NCBI GenBank assembly: GCA_013792075.1
Contig: VMSR01000072.1
Location: 1 to 64,000, forward strand
Source of the DNA: Desulfobacula sp.
Lineage (GTDB): Bacteria > Desulfobacterota > Desulfobacteria > Desulfobacterales > Desulfobacteraceae
DNA length: 64,000 bases
Reading direction: 5' to 3'
Part shown: positions 17,529-26,619 of the stretch, in pieces
Layout: every line of letters starts with the position of its first letter
Position numbering within the stretch: position 1 is the first letter of the stretch
Translations under genes and position numbers: made by a program
The notes under the pieces: model-generated
What the model saw: the letters and a program-made list of their open reading frames with translations, nothing else
Database searches by the model: none
Told to the model about the DNA's origin: nothing

Positions 17529-17561
17529 ATGGGGGTCATGGTATGATATCATGACCCCCAT
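17529..17561. terminator. Hairpin between convergent nfnB and cooT (possible bidirectional terminator)
   Basis: ATGGGGGTCATG at 17529-17540 pairs perfectly with CATGACCCCCAT at 17550-17561 (12 bp, 9-nt loop). A smaller hairpin, GGTCTG with CAGACC around eight A, lies just before it at about 17499-17518; read on the minus strand that loop is a run of eight T. Neither hairpin is followed by a clean T tract. The position between two converging operons supports a terminator role. Confidence 0.45.
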
Positions 17562-17573
17562 CTTACTTGGCAC

Positions 17574-17762
17574 TTATCGGGGCTGTATGTAAACCTTGTG
17601 GTCCACCAGGGAAAGGGAGTGAATCACCCCCTTGATAAATTTTTGTTCGCCGAAAATGGACACCAGGCGGACCCCGTCCTCTTCCGGCTCAACCCTGTCC
17701 ACGGCTTCCATGACCAGTATTTCCTTTTCGTCTTCCACTATATATGCATTTGCTTCACACAT
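17574..17762 (-). CDS. cooT: CooT family nickel-binding protein
   Basis: 62 aa, the normal size for CooT. It starts MCEANAYIV, so it has the Cys2 that is the nickel ligand in characterised CooT, and ends with the short beta-rich segment LVDHKVYIQPR. CooT is a small nickel-binding accessory protein first linked to carbon monoxide dehydrogenase maturation; homologues occur widely in anaerobes without CODH nearby. It lies 7 bp downstream of a DUF3842 gene and is probably co-transcribed with it and tmk. Confidence 0.75.
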   Translation of the reverse strand: MCEANAYIVEDEKEILVMEAVDRVEPEEDGVRLVSIFGEQKFIKGVIHSLSLVDHKVYIQPR

Positions 17763-17769
17763 GGTTTGT

Positions 17770-18198
17770 TTACTCCTTGTCTAAAAACGATAAATGGATC
17801 GCTATGAGTTCATCCACCAAAAGGGGCAGGGGCAATCCTGCCACCCCCACGATGGCGATGTTTTCCTGGGTCAGGGGCAGCAATATTTTTTTTGCCTCGG
17901 AAAGGCAGATTGCCTCAGCCATTTCCCGGGTCACCTCGCCCATCATGGCATGGGGCATGATAATGCCCACCGGACCGATGATCACATCCGCTTTTTTTAC
18001 CGTCTGCACGATGGCGTTGCTGCCGGAAGCCCCTTTGTTGGCCCTTGCCTTGAGCATCTGGGCCGTTGCAATGGCATTGGTCCCCAGGGCCAGCACCTCT
18101 ACGGTTTCGCCAAACCGTTCCTTGATGCGTTTGATGATGGCAGACCCGATACCGCCGCCCTGGCCGTCAATGATACAGATTTTTTTTATCCTATTCAT
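17770..18198 (-). CDS. DUF3842 family protein
   Basis: 142 aa. The N-terminus IKKICIIDGQGGGIGSAII gives a glycine-rich nucleotide-binding-like loop, and the middle segment IIGPVGIIMPHAMMGE is typical of the DUF3842 family. The function is unknown. The family is commonly next to CooT in anaerobes, as here (7-bp gap), which suggests a role in nickel handling or a related metal-cofactor process; this link is by neighbourhood only. Confidence 0.75.
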   Translation of the reverse strand: MNRIKKICIIDGQGGGIGSAIIKRIKERFGETVEVLALGTNAIATAQMLKARANKGASGSNAIVQTVKKADVIIGPVGIIMPHAMMGEVTREMAEAICLSEAKKILLPLTQENIAIVGVAGLPLPLLVDELIAIHLSFLDKE

Positions 18199-18233
18199 AC
18201 CGCGCCTTTGCCCTAATTCCTGATTTGATAATG

Positions 18234-18863
18234 TTACAGCAATGGCTGGATCTGCTTCCAGATCTCTTGGGTTACCCTGTCCGGGGGGCCGTTGCCGTCA
18301 ATGATGATAATTTTTTCCTGATCCTTGAGTCTTTCAAAGGCCAGAAAATAATTCTCCCTTACTTTTTTAAGGATATCAATTTTTTCATACATGTCAAAAC
18401 AATCCCGATTGGCCCGGATACGCCCAAGGCAGACATCCGGGTCCACATCGATAAACAGGGTGGCCGTTGGCCGAAGAATTTGAGCATTCAGCGCATTTGC
18501 CCGGATCACCCAGTCCATATCCATATACTGGGCATGGTAGGCATAGGAAGAAAAATAATACCGGTCACAGAGCACAACCCTGCCCTGGTCCACCATGGCC
18601 CGCACCCCGTTTTTCCTGTTGACCAGATGATCGGTCCTGTCGGCTGCAAACAATGCAGCAATGGTCAGCTGGTCGGTTTCAACTTTGCCGGCCAGCATTT
18701 GACGGATTAAAGAACCAATAGGTCCATCCGTTGGTTCAAAGGTTGCTACCCCGGGCTGCTTATTTTGGATCAAACGCTCATGGGTTCGAAGAATCTGGGT
18801 GCTTTTACCCGATCCGTCAATCCCTTCAAATACCAGAAACCTGCCACCCTTTTCTATTCCCAA
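18234..18863 (-). CDS. tmk: Thymidylate kinase
   Basis: 209 aa. The P-loop FEGIDGSGKST (about 13-23), the DRYYFSSYAYH substrate-binding motif and a C-terminal region with a lid Arg (LGRIRANRD) identify dTMP kinase, which makes dTDP from dTMP and ATP for DNA synthesis. The TTG start at 18863 is chosen because GAGGG lies eight bases upstream and the P-loop is then at the expected distance. First gene of the tmk-DUF3842-cooT minus-strand run. Confidence 0.9.
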   Translation of the reverse strand: MGIEKGGRFLVFEGIDGSGKSTQILRTHERLIQNKQPGVATFEPTDGPIGSLIRQMLAGKVETDQLTIAALFAADRTDHLVNRKNGVRAMVDQGRVVLCDRYYFSSYAYHAQYMDMDWVIRANALNAQILRPTATLFIDVDPDVCLGRIRANRDCFDMYEKIDILKKVRENYFLAFERLKDQEKIIIIDGNGPPDRVTQEIWKQIQPLL

Positions 18864-19175
18864 TTTACACGCCCTCGGTTGCCAAAAATTTTATGCTTTT
18901 AAAAAATGTTTTATAACAATATCCCATCTTCTTGGCAAGACCATGGATATGATATATCCGGGCAATCGCATCTAGCTTTTTAATAACCGCCCTTATACCC
19001 GTTCCGGTCGGTGTGCCTTTCTGTCGCTGGATAGACCAGGGCCGGGTTGCAGGTATACAATACCTCTATAAATTACATGCATTGGCCCCGTGTCTCCCAT
19101 AGAAATAGCTTGATAATATCTAAAATATTGTTATTTTAAGAAGTTGTCTGCAAATCAAATAAAATAAGGTGAATT
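18864..19175. other. Divergent intergenic region with structured repeat copy B
   Basis: This 312-bp gap separates tmk (minus) from the FAD-dehydrogenase gene (plus). Apart from repeat copy B it holds only AT-rich sequence likely to contain the two divergent promoters. No coding region is convincing. Confidence 0.55.
18960..19094 (+). repeat. Structured repeat, copy B (compact form)
   Basis: The 135-bp compact copy of the repeat also found at 7785-8060, in the same orientation. The two ends pair as imperfect inverted repeats (from 18960 and back from about 19089). A hairpin with arms at 18997-19009 and 19034-19047 keeps the bulged A and the 24-nt loop (19010-19033) seen in copy A; differences between copies in the arms mostly preserve pairing (G-U versus G-C, U-G versus U-A). 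A second small hairpin, AGGTAT/ATACCT, lies at about 19051-19065. As with copy A it lies between divergent genes and upstream of a plus-strand gene. Confidence 0.75.
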
Positions 19176-20552
19176 ATGATATATGATGTAATTATCGTGG
19201 GCGGTGGGCCTGCCGGGCTTTTTGCTGCCTATCATCTGAAAGAGCACTCGAATCTTTCTGTGCTTCTGATCGAAAAGGGCAAAGACTCCCTGAAACGCAA
19301 ATGCCCCAACCACAACCTGCAGAAATGTGTTCAATGCGACCCCTGCAATATTCTGGCGGGTATCGGGGGGGCGGGCCTCTACTCCGACGGAAAGCTCAAT
19401 TTCATTCCCAGATTGGGGAAAACCGACCTGACCCAGTTCATGCCCCTGAACTCAGCCCAACAGCTCATTGACGAGACCGAAGAAATATTTACCCGGTTTA
19501 AAATGGACGGGCCCGTTTATCCCACCAACATGGATGCAGCAAAACAGATCCGAAAAGAGGCCAAACGGTTTGGAATCGACCTTCTTCTGATCAAACAAAA
19601 ACATCTGGGCAGCGACAATCTGCCCGGATATATAACGCAAATGGCAGACCACATCAAATCCAAAGGCCTTGAAATCCGAACAGAGGAAGAGGTCATTGAC
19701 ATTGTTGAACAGGATGGCCGAATCAAGGGTGTTCTCACGGACAAGGGAGAGTACCGGGCCGCCAATGTCATCCTGGCCCCGGGAAGAATCGGTGCCAACT
19801 GGGTGGCCTCGGTGGCCCAGAAACACGGCATCAATTTGAGCCAGCGGGGTATTGAAGTGGGTGTCCGGGTGGAGGTTCACAATGATATCATGGATGATCT
19901 GTGCAATGTCATCTATGATCCTACTTTTTTTATCCAGACCGATACCTATGACGACCAGACCCGGACCTTCTGTACCAACCAGGGGGGATTTATTTCCCTT
20001 GAAAACTACAAAAATTTTGTCTGTGTCAATGGCCATGCCTATTCAGGCAAAAAATCTTCCAACACCAATTTTGCATTTTTGTCAAAGGTGGTCCTGACAG
20101 AACCTGTCACAGACAACCAGGCCTATGGAGAGTCCATCGGCCGCCTTGCCACCATTATCGGCGGCGGAAAACCGATTTTACAAAGATTCGGGGATCTCAA
20201 GCGGGGACGCCGTTCCACCTGGAACAGGATCCGGAAGGGCTATATCGAACCCACCATGACCAATGTGGTGTGCGGGGATATTGCCATGGCCCTTCCCGAG
20301 CGGATTCTCTCCAACCTCATCGAAGGCCTTGAACGGTTAAATCGTGTGGTCCCGGGTGTTTCCAATGATGAGACCCTGCTTTATGCCCCTGAAATCAAAT
20401 TTTTTGCCACCCAGATCGAAACCAATAATTTCCTGGAAACAAAGATAAAGGGCATGTATGTGGCAGGGGACGGGCCAGGGGTTGCCGGCAACATTGTATC
20501 TGCTGCCGCAACCGGTCTGATACCGGCCAAGCGCATCATCGAACTTCAATAA
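19176..20552 (+). CDS. FAD-dependent dehydrogenase (COG2509 type)
   Basis: 458 aa. An N-terminal FAD-binding Rossmann motif (VIIVGGGPAGLFAAYHL) is followed by a cluster of cysteines (KCPNHNLQKCVQCDPCN) and GIGGAGLYSDGKLN, a combination typical of the uncharacterised COG2509 dehydrogenases. The C-terminal MYVAGDGPGVAGNIVSAA closes the FAD site. The substrate is unknown; the Cys cluster could bind a metal or iron-sulfur centre. Start supported by AAGGTGA immediately upstream. It is separated from the preceding gene by repeat copy B and converges on queD. Confidence 0.75.
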   Translation: MIYDVIIVGGGPAGLFAAYHLKEHSNLSVLLIEKGKDSLKRKCPNHNLQKCVQCDPCNILAGIGGAGLYSDGKLNFIPRLGKTDLTQFMPLNSAQQLIDETEEIFTRFKMDGPVYPTNMDAAKQIRKEAKRFGIDLLLIKQKHLGSDNLPGYITQMADHIKSKGLEIRTEEEVIDIVEQDGRIKGVLTDKGEYRAANVILAPGRIGANWVASVAQKHGINLSQRGIEVGVRVEVHNDIMDDLCNVIYDPTFFIQTDTYDDQTRTFCTNQGGFISLENYKNFVCVNGHAYSGKKSSNTNFAFLSKVVLTEPVTDNQAYGESIGRLATIIGGGKPILQRFGDLKRGRRSTWNRIRKGYIEPTMTNVVCGDIAMALPERILSNLIEGLERLNRVVPGVSNDETLLYAPEIKFFATQIETNNFLETKIKGMYVAGDGPGVAGNIVSAAATGLIPAKRIIELQ

Positions 20553-20564
20553 GAAACGACCCGG

Positions 20565-20945
20565 TCAGGGGATATAAGTGGCGCAGGCATCCTCGGATTC
20601 CCAGGCCATTACCCGGGACACGACAAGGCCTTTGTCCATGCTGTCTTCAAGGAGAGCCTGGACCTTTTCGGCAATATATACGGCAATGCGTTCGGAAGTG
20701 GGTTGCTGCCCGTTAAAGGCGTCAAGTTCATTGAGGAACTTATGGTCCAGCTCCTTGTCCACCACCTGTCGCACCGCGCGTTTGATATCTCCGAAATCAG
20801 CCAGCACACCGGCTGAATTGAGTTCCTTACCAATAACACAGACTTCCACCTGCCAGTTGTGGCCATGGAGGTTTTCACATTTATGCCCCACCATGGTGAG
20901 TTGATGGGCACCTGCAAACCGGGTTTTCACCTTTAGCTCAAACAT
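20565..20945 (-). CDS. queD: 6-carboxy-tetrahydropterin synthase QueD
   Basis: 126 aa, single PTPS-like domain of normal size. Zinc ligands are provided by AGAHQL and by the two His in CENLHGHNW, the catalytic Cys is in KCENLHG, and the C-terminal WESEDACATY contributes the substrate-binding Glu. QueD converts dihydroneopterin triphosphate to 6-carboxytetrahydropterin in queuosine and other 7-deazaguanine synthesis. No other queuosine genes are seen in the window. Confidence 0.85.
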   Translation of the reverse strand: MFELKVKTRFAGAHQLTMVGHKCENLHGHNWQVEVCVIGKELNSAGVLADFGDIKRAVRQVVDKELDHKFLNELDAFNGQQPTSERIAVYIAEKVQALLEDSMDKGLVVSRVMAWESEDACATYIP

Positions 20946-20966
20946 ATAACCGCCTTAACTGATCCA

Positions 20967-22070
20967 TTACAGGTTCTTAAATAAATTTTTCAATTTGTTG
21001 GATATTTTATTTGAGTCCAGTCTGTCAAACTCAATCAAAAGGTCTTTTTGCTTCTGGCTCAATTTTTTAGGAATCTTAATAATCACTTTTATGATCTGAT
21101 CCCCCCGGCGTCCGGTTCGAAGGGAGGCGATTCCCTCACCTTTCAGCCTGAAGGTATCCCCGAACTGGGTTCCCTTGGGAATCATGAATTTTTCCTCGCC
21201 CACCAGGGTGGGAATGGTGATCTCATCTCCCAGGGCTGCCTGGACAAAGGAGATGTCAATGGCACAGATAATATCGGTGTGATCCCGCTGGAAAAACTTA
21301 TGGGGATTGACATTGATCACCACATACAAATCTCCCGGGGGCCCTCCGGCAGTGGGAGACCCTTCCCCTTCACCTGTGAGCCGCAGCTTGGAACCCGTAT
21401 CGACGCCGGCCGGAATCTTGACCTGAACCTTGCGGGTGATTTCAACCCTTCCGGCCCCCCGGCATTTGGCACAGGGATCGGCAATAAGTGTGCCGCGCCC
21501 CCGGCAATAGGGGCAGGAGGTCTTTACCTTGAAAAACCCCTGGCTCTGGATGAACTGTCCCGTGCCGTGGCAATGGGAGCAGGTTGCAGGACTTGTGCCG
21601 GGTTTACATCCGGATCCCTCACACTCCTTGCAGGCATCCAGTTTGGGAATGGAGATGGTTTTTTCCGTGCCAAAGGCCGCTTCCATGAAATCAATGGCCA
21701 TATTATAACGAAGGTCTGATCCCCGCTGTACCCGGCTTCCCCGTCCCCCCTGGCCGCCGCCGAACCCAAAAAAATCTTCAAAAATATCTCCAAAGCTTGA
21801 AAAAATATCTTCAAACCCGCTGGGTCCCGAGTGGCCGGACCCCTCAAGCCCCCTATGGCCGAACTGATCATAGATCTGCCGTTTGTTGTCATTGCTCAGC
21901 ACTTCATAGGCTTCGGAGGCTTCCTTAAATTTATCTTCAGCCGCTTTGTTGTCCGGATTTTTGTCCGGATGATATTTAATGGCCTGTTTCCGATACGCCT
22001 TTTTCAGCTCAGCTTTGTCCACATCCCTGGCAACCCCAAGAATTTCATAATAATCGCGTTTTTCAGTCAT
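20967..22070 (-). CDS. dnaJ: Chaperone DnaJ
   Basis: 367 aa. The J domain (about 1-70) has the essential HPD in KYHPDKN. A Gly/Phe-rich linker follows (about 75-115), then four CxxCxGxG repeats ([32 protein letters not shown]) binding two zincs, and the C-terminal substrate-binding domains with a dimerisation tail. It stimulates DnaK ATPase and delivers unfolded substrates. It is separate from dnaK and grpE here; queD follows 21 bp downstream. Confidence 0.92.
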   Translation of the reverse strand: MTEKRDYYEILGVARDVDKAELKKAYRKQAIKYHPDKNPDNKAAEDKFKEASEAYEVLSNDNKRQIYDQFGHRGLEGSGHSGPSGFEDIFSSFGDIFEDFFGFGGGQGGRGSRVQRGSDLRYNMAIDFMEAAFGTEKTISIPKLDACKECEGSGCKPGTSPATCSHCHGTGQFIQSQGFFKVKTSCPYCRGRGTLIADPCAKCRGAGRVEITRKVQVKIPAGVDTGSKLRLTGEGEGSPTAGGPPGDLYVVINVNPHKFFQRDHTDIICAIDISFVQAALGDEITIPTLVGEEKFMIPKGTQFGDTFRLKGEGIASLRTGRRGDQIIKVIIKIPKKLSQKQKDLLIEFDRLDSNKISNKLKNLFKNL

Positions 22071-22194
22071 ATATTACCCAATCATCCCAAGCGTTATGGC
22101 TCATTTATATTTGTAATATTGGTTTTAGTATGGTATTTTCCCTACCACTCCTGGGAAATACAATAAACTAACTCAGAAATTCAGGTTGTCAACG

Positions 22195-22929
22195 ATGAAT
22201 GAAGAACTTGATTTTGTCAAAGAGATGTTTGACAAAATATCCCCGAAATACGATTTTCTAAACCGTCTGCTCAGTTTTCGGCAGGACAGTTTCTGGCGGA
22301 CCCAGATGGTGTGTGCAGCAAAGCTTCCAAAGGACAGCCATGTCATGGATGTGGCCTGCGGCACCTGTGATGTGGCCCTTGAGGTCAGCGCCCAGTTAAG
22401 GGGCAGGGTAAAAATTTTCGGTATTGATTTTTCCCCGGGCATGCTGTTGCTGGGTCGTCGAAAGCTCTTGGACAAAAAAAACACCAGCATTACCCTCGTA
22501 AGAGCAGATGCCCTGAATCTGCCCTTTAAAAAAAACAAATTTGATGCCATCTTCATTGCCTTTGGCATCCGGAATATCATGGACCGAAAACAGGCACTTG
22601 ATGAATTTCATGGTGCCCTGAAAACAGGGGGCAGGCTGGTGGTGCTGGAGCTGACCACCCCTGAAAAAGGATTTTTCAGGGCAATATACCTGGGATATTT
22701 TAAACAAATTCTTCCTGTGATCGGTTCTTTTTTTTCCAAACACGCCAATGCCTATCGCTATTTGCCGGAATCCGTGCTGAATTTTCCCGCACCTGCTTCC
22801 TTTGCCCGAACGATGAGAAGCGCAGGGTTTGGCCAGATCCGGTTCAAACAGATGACATTTGGGATTGTGACCCTGTTTGTGGGAACCAAAAAGACAAACC
22901 CGTTCAAACCAAAAGGAACCATCGTCTGA
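22195..22929 (+). CDS. ubiE: Demethylmenaquinone methyltransferase UbiE/MenG
   Basis: 244 aa from the ATG at 22195; a TTG at 22186 would add three residues. Class I SAM-dependent methyltransferase with the family's N-terminal signature FDKISPKYDFLNRLLS, the SAM loop DVACGTCDVAL, and the later GIRNIMDRKQAL and LELTTPEKGF. It methylates demethylmenaquinone to menaquinone, the likely membrane quinone of this anaerobe, fitting with MqnB elsewhere in the window. Divergent from dnaJ. Confidence 0.87.
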   Translation: MNEELDFVKEMFDKISPKYDFLNRLLSFRQDSFWRTQMVCAAKLPKDSHVMDVACGTCDVALEVSAQLRGRVKIFGIDFSPGMLLLGRRKLLDKKNTSITLVRADALNLPFKKNKFDAIFIAFGIRNIMDRKQALDEFHGALKTGGRLVVLELTTPEKGFFRAIYLGYFKQILPVIGSFFSKHANAYRYLPESVLNFPAPASFARTMRSAGFGQIRFKQMTFGIVTLFVGTKKTNPFKPKGTIV

Positions 22930-23129
22930 TTTTGTAATAAAAACGTAATACCTGCCTTGCCCATTGAAAGGACAACATACCACCGGGCCAGCCAGGGATC
23001 GTATCCAGGCATATTCCTCACCTGTTCTGAAATGGGTAGATTCCTTGACAATTTTCGGCGCTTGTCTTATAAGACTCTTTGCCTATTATAAAAATTCGGG
23101 ATTTTCCATAAGATGATTGCCAGACACAG

Positions 23130-23792
23130 ATGAAACAGACACTATTTTCCACGGTTGAGGGCAAACTGCTTTTGATCGGCACCCTCCTGACCCTGGTGCT
23201 TGCCATCTGCCTCATATTTTTCGGATTTACCGACTTAGAAACAGCAAAAATACTATTTCTGGTATTTATCACCCATATTTTGGGAAGTCGTGCCGGCGGG
23301 ATCGGCCTGTGCATCCTCAACGGATTCAACCCCCTTACCACCATTGCCTATAATTTTTATGTTGAAGTGTTGATTGTTTGTTTCACCTATTCCGGATTTG
23401 TCCTGAGCACCACCAACTACCTGAAAATTGAATGGATCAAGCGATTCATGGACCAGCTGGCGATAAAAGCGCTGGAACGAAAAGAGAAAATCAGGTCCTA
23501 TGGATGGATTGGGATCTTTCTTTTTGTCATGGCCCCTTTGCCGGTAACAGGGCCTGTGGTGGGTTCCATTATCGGGTATATGCTCAAACTCAGCCTCTTT
23601 AGAAATTTTACGGCTTCGGCTTTGGGCACCCTTGCCGCCAATGTTGCCTGGTGCTTTGGCTTTGAATTTCTTGAACAGCGCTTCCACATGATTCAATATA
23701 TATTTGGCGCCATTGTCATCATTGTGATGATTCCCTATATCAAGCATATCAAAAAATTCATCGTGGATTATAGAAAATCAGACGTCAAATAG
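23130..23792 (+). CDS. Small multi-pass membrane protein (COG2426, Sm_multidrug_ex family)
   Basis: 220 aa with roughly five to six hydrophobic segments. The motif FVMAPLPVTGPVVGSIIGYML in the middle is typical of the COG2426/'putative small multidrug export' family. No transport activity is established for this family, so the name is only historical. It stands alone about 200 bp after ubiE and has no clear ribosome binding site. Confidence 0.65.
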   Translation: MKQTLFSTVEGKLLLIGTLLTLVLAICLIFFGFTDLETAKILFLVFITHILGSRAGGIGLCILNGFNPLTTIAYNFYVEVLIVCFTYSGFVLSTTNYLKIEWIKRFMDQLAIKALERKEKIRSYGWIGIFLFVMAPLPVTGPVVGSIIGYMLKLSLFRNFTASALGTLAANVAWCFGFEFLEQRFHMIQYIFGAIVIIVMIPYIKHIKKFIVDYRKSDVK

Positions 23793-23830
23793 ACAAGGGT
23801 GTTTTGCGTTCAATGCAGCATTTTTAACCA

Positions 23831-25450
23831 TTAGAATTGTTTTTTAAGAATGGTGTGTCTGAGCCAGTTCAGGTCATCTTTTTTCGGGTATCCGATATTA
23901 TAGTGAAGACCCCGGCTTTCCTTGCGCATCAGGGCGGATTGAATGATCAGTTCGGCCTCCGTGGCCAGATTCCTCAGTTCAATCAGGTCTGCCGTCACCT
24001 TGAAATCCCAATAATACTCATTGATTTCCTGCTGGATATTCTCAATCCGTCTCCTTGCACGCTCCAGTCGTTTGTCCGACCGGACAATCCCCACGTAGTT
24101 CCACATCAGCCGCCGGATCTCATCCCAGTTATGGGATACCACAATGGCTTCGTCGCTGTCCCCTGCCTTGGTTTCATCCCACAGGTCCAGAGCCACGGCG
24201 GGTTTGCTGCCAATGGACTTAAACTCTTCAAGGGAAGATTTAGCGGCATTGTGGGCGTAGACCAGGGCTTCCAGCAAGGAGTTGGATGCAAGACGGTTGG
24301 CACCGTGCAATCCGGTGCAGGCGGTTTCCCCCACCGCATAGAGCCGCTGGATATCGGTTTTCCCGCTCAGATCCGTTGCCACTCCACCGCACATATAATG
24401 GGCTGCCGGCACCACGGGAATGGGCTGCCGTGTCATGTCGATGCCGTATTCCATGCACCGGGCATGGATATTGGGGAATCTTTTTTGTATGAAATCGGCA
24501 TCCCGGTGGGTGATATCCAGAAAAACGGAATCCGCCCCTGTTTTCTTGAGTTCATTGTCAATGGCCCTTGCCACAACATCCCTGCAGGCAAGCTCCTTGT
24601 CCGGAGAATACTCCTCCATGAACCTTTTGCCCTTTTCATCAATTAAAAAAGCGCCTTCCCCCCTGACCGCTTCTGAAATCAAAAAATTCTTGGCTTCCGG
24701 GTGGTACAGACAGGTGGGATGAAATTGTACAAACTCCATGTTGGCAACCGAGGCACCGGCCCGATAGGCCATGGCAATACCGTCGCCCGTTGCAATATCC
24801 GGGTTGGAAGTATAAAGATAGACCTTGCTGGCACCGCCGGTGGCAAGCAGGGTGACACCCGAATAAAAGGTTTCTATTTTACCGGTTTCATTGTTCAGGA
24901 CATAGGCGCCGCAGCAAATATTCTCATGCTGGGTGACCACCAGGCCGTTTCTGACGCTGGTGGAAAAGGTAATCAGGTTAACGGCGATATGGTCTTCCAG
25001 GATGGTGATGTTCCCATTGGCTTCAACCTTTGCCACCAGTGTGTCTTCAATCTCTTTGCCCGTGAGATCCTGGGCAAACACAATCCGCTTGGCGGAATGC
25101 CCCCCCTCCTGCCCCAGGGCAAAATCATAGGCCCCCTGGCCGTCCATGTTAAAACGGGCACCCTGGCCGGACAATTCCTTGATGCGGTCGGGGCCGTTTT
25201 CCACCACCATCTTTACCACCTCTTTATTGCACAGGCCGTCCCCTGCACTCAGGGTGTCTTGAATGTGAAGGTCAAAGGAATCTTTTTCGCTGAAAACAGC
25301 CGCCACTCCGCCCTGGGCCAGGGCGGTATTGCTTTTTTGAATCTTTTTTTTGGTCACAATGGTGACCTTCCCAAATTGGGCCACCTTTAATGCATAGCTT
25401 AAACCGGCAAGGCCGCTGCCGATCACTAAAAAATCGGTTTTTTTTATCAT
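23831..25450 (-). CDS. nadB: L-aspartate oxidase
   Basis: 539 aa from the ATG at 25450, where the FAD-binding motif (DFLVIGSGLAGLSYAL) begins as expected; the longer frame upstream belongs to the neighbouring gene. Further succinate dehydrogenase/fumarate reductase flavoprotein motifs include ALAQGGVAAV, HSAKRIVFAQDLTG, FVQFHPT, EAVRGEGAFLI and HYMCGGV. NadB oxidises L-aspartate to iminoaspartate, first step of de novo NAD synthesis; in anaerobes fumarate can be the acceptor. Overlaps the upstream SH3 gene by 4 bp. Confidence 0.9.
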   Translation of the reverse strand: MIKKTDFLVIGSGLAGLSYALKVAQFGKVTIVTKKKIQKSNTALAQGGVAAVFSEKDSFDLHIQDTLSAGDGLCNKEVVKMVVENGPDRIKELSGQGARFNMDGQGAYDFALGQEGGHSAKRIVFAQDLTGKEIEDTLVAKVEANGNITILEDHIAVNLITFSTSVRNGLVVTQHENICCGAYVLNNETGKIETFYSGVTLLATGGASKVYLYTSNPDIATGDGIAMAYRAGASVANMEFVQFHPTCLYHPEAKNFLISEAVRGEGAFLIDEKGKRFMEEYSPDKELACRDVVARAIDNELKKTGADSVFLDITHRDADFIQKRFPNIHARCMEYGIDMTRQPIPVVPAAHYMCGGVATDLSGKTDIQRLYAVGETACTGLHGANRLASNSLLEALVYAHNAAKSSLEEFKSIGSKPAVALDLWDETKAGDSDEAIVVSHNWDEIRRLMWNYVGIVRSDKRLERARRRIENIQQEINEYYWDFKVTADLIELRNLATEAELIIQSALMRKESRGLHYNIGYPKKDDLNWLRHTILKKQF

Positions 25451-26061
25451 AGCAGGGAATTTCTTTTCTTTTTCCGGGTGCTCAGCCCAATGATCAATCC
25501 GACAATGAAGACACCTGCGCCGCTTAGGAACCACAGTTTTTCTTCATTGTTCATATTCTGCTCAAGGGCCTGGATACGATCTTTTTGATCCTGGGATAGT
25601 CTGGTAAGGGCCTTGTAATCATCATTGAGCTTTAAAAAATCGGCAGATGCCTGTTCCAGTTTCTTGTATTTTTCCTCAATATCCACCAGATCGACACTTT
25701 TTTCGGCCAAAGCCTGATTTTTTCCCTCTGCCTGTGCAAGGGCTGCCGTCAGACGCTTATTCTCCGCCTGCAATTGCTCGACCAACAGGGTCTGGGGGAC
25801 TTCTTGTGTCAAAAACCGAGACAATACCCAACCGCTCTTACCCTCCTGTGTTCTCACGTGGGACCAATCGCTTTTGTATTCAATGGTCTCAAGCTTTGAA
25901 CCAGAGGTGAGCATGGCAACAATTTTATGTTCAACACCCGGGCCCGTCCGCATGGTAATTTTGGTAATGCCGCTAACATATATATCCTGGGCCGCCAGGG
26001 GGCCTGCCCACACCCACCCCAAAAGGCAGATGGAAGCCAGAAGTTTCATCATTTTTCTCAT
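25447..26061 (-). CDS. Exported SH3-domain protein with membrane anchor (TIGR04211-like)
   Basis: 204 aa from the ATG at 26061 (GGGAG upstream). A signal peptide (about 1-24) is followed by a bacterial SH3 domain (about 28-90; RTGPGVEHKIVAML, GWVLSRFL), a coiled coil (about 95-170) and a C-terminal membrane helix ending in a basic tail (RKKKRNS). This is the layout of the TIGR04211/YgiM family, thought to act at the cell envelope; the role is unknown. It overlaps nadB by 4 bp, which implies co-transcription without an obvious functional link. Confidence 0.75.
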   Translation of the reverse strand: MRKMMKLLASICLLGWVWAGPLAAQDIYVSGITKITMRTGPGVEHKIVAMLTSGSKLETIEYKSDWSHVRTQEGKSGWVLSRFLTQEVPQTLLVEQLQAENKRLTAALAQAEGKNQALAEKSVDLVDIEEKYKKLEQASADFLKLNDDYKALTRLSQDQKDRIQALEQNMNNEEKLWFLSGAGVFIVGLIIGLSTRKKKRNSLL

Positions 26062-26163
26062 ATTCAGTGGTTCTCCCTTATGGTTTCCGTTTACTGACCT
26101 ATCCATTATCACTGCATATTCCCTTTATCAACCCGAAATACACCCGTCTCCCAGGATTGATTC

Positions 26164-26619
26164 CTATCTTGAATCATAATATTGCCTCGGACTCATGGTT
26201 CTGTAGGCATTTGAGACAATATATTCCATGTAAAAATAAAAAAGCGCCGGCCCGATAAACCCCGGCAGATCCAGCAGGGGGTCCATGTTTTCGTCCAGAA
26301 AAAAACTCTCGGGATATCCGAAAACCTTGTAGGCCTTTACAATTTTTTTTTCATGGTCTCCATCCACCCGGATACTGATAAAATTCTGGCTTAAAAAAGA
26401 GATGATCCCGGGATGCCCAAGGGACTCCTGGTCCATTTTTTCACAATAGGCACACCAGTCGGTGGTAAAATACAAAAACACTTTTTTCCCCTGGGACTTT
26501 GCCTCGGCAACCCCCTGGGTGTAAGATTTCCAATCAATTGTGTTGCAGTCCCCGGAACCGGAAAAAAAAAGATGGGCACCCAACAATACCCCCAGAAACC
26601 TTAGTACCCCAAATTTCAT
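26164..26619 (-). CDS. Exported thioredoxin-like protein
   Basis: 151 aa from the ATG at 26619, preceded by CAGGG and forming an ATGA overlap with the upstream tcdA stop. A signal peptide or membrane anchor (about 1-22) precedes a thioredoxin fold with WCAYC as the active-site CxxC and a cis-Pro region (VFGYPESFFLD). It resembles DUF255/Thioredoxin_7 proteins. It is probably a periplasmic thiol-disulfide oxidoreductase; partner unknown. Confidence 0.75.
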   Translation of the reverse strand: MKFGVLRFLGVLLGAHLFFSGSGDCNTIDWKSYTQGVAEAKSQGKKVFLYFTTDWCAYCEKMDQESLGHPGIISFLSQNFISIRVDGDHEKKIVKAYKVFGYPESFFLDENMDPLLDLPGFIGPALFYFYMEYIVSNAYRTMSPRQYYDSR

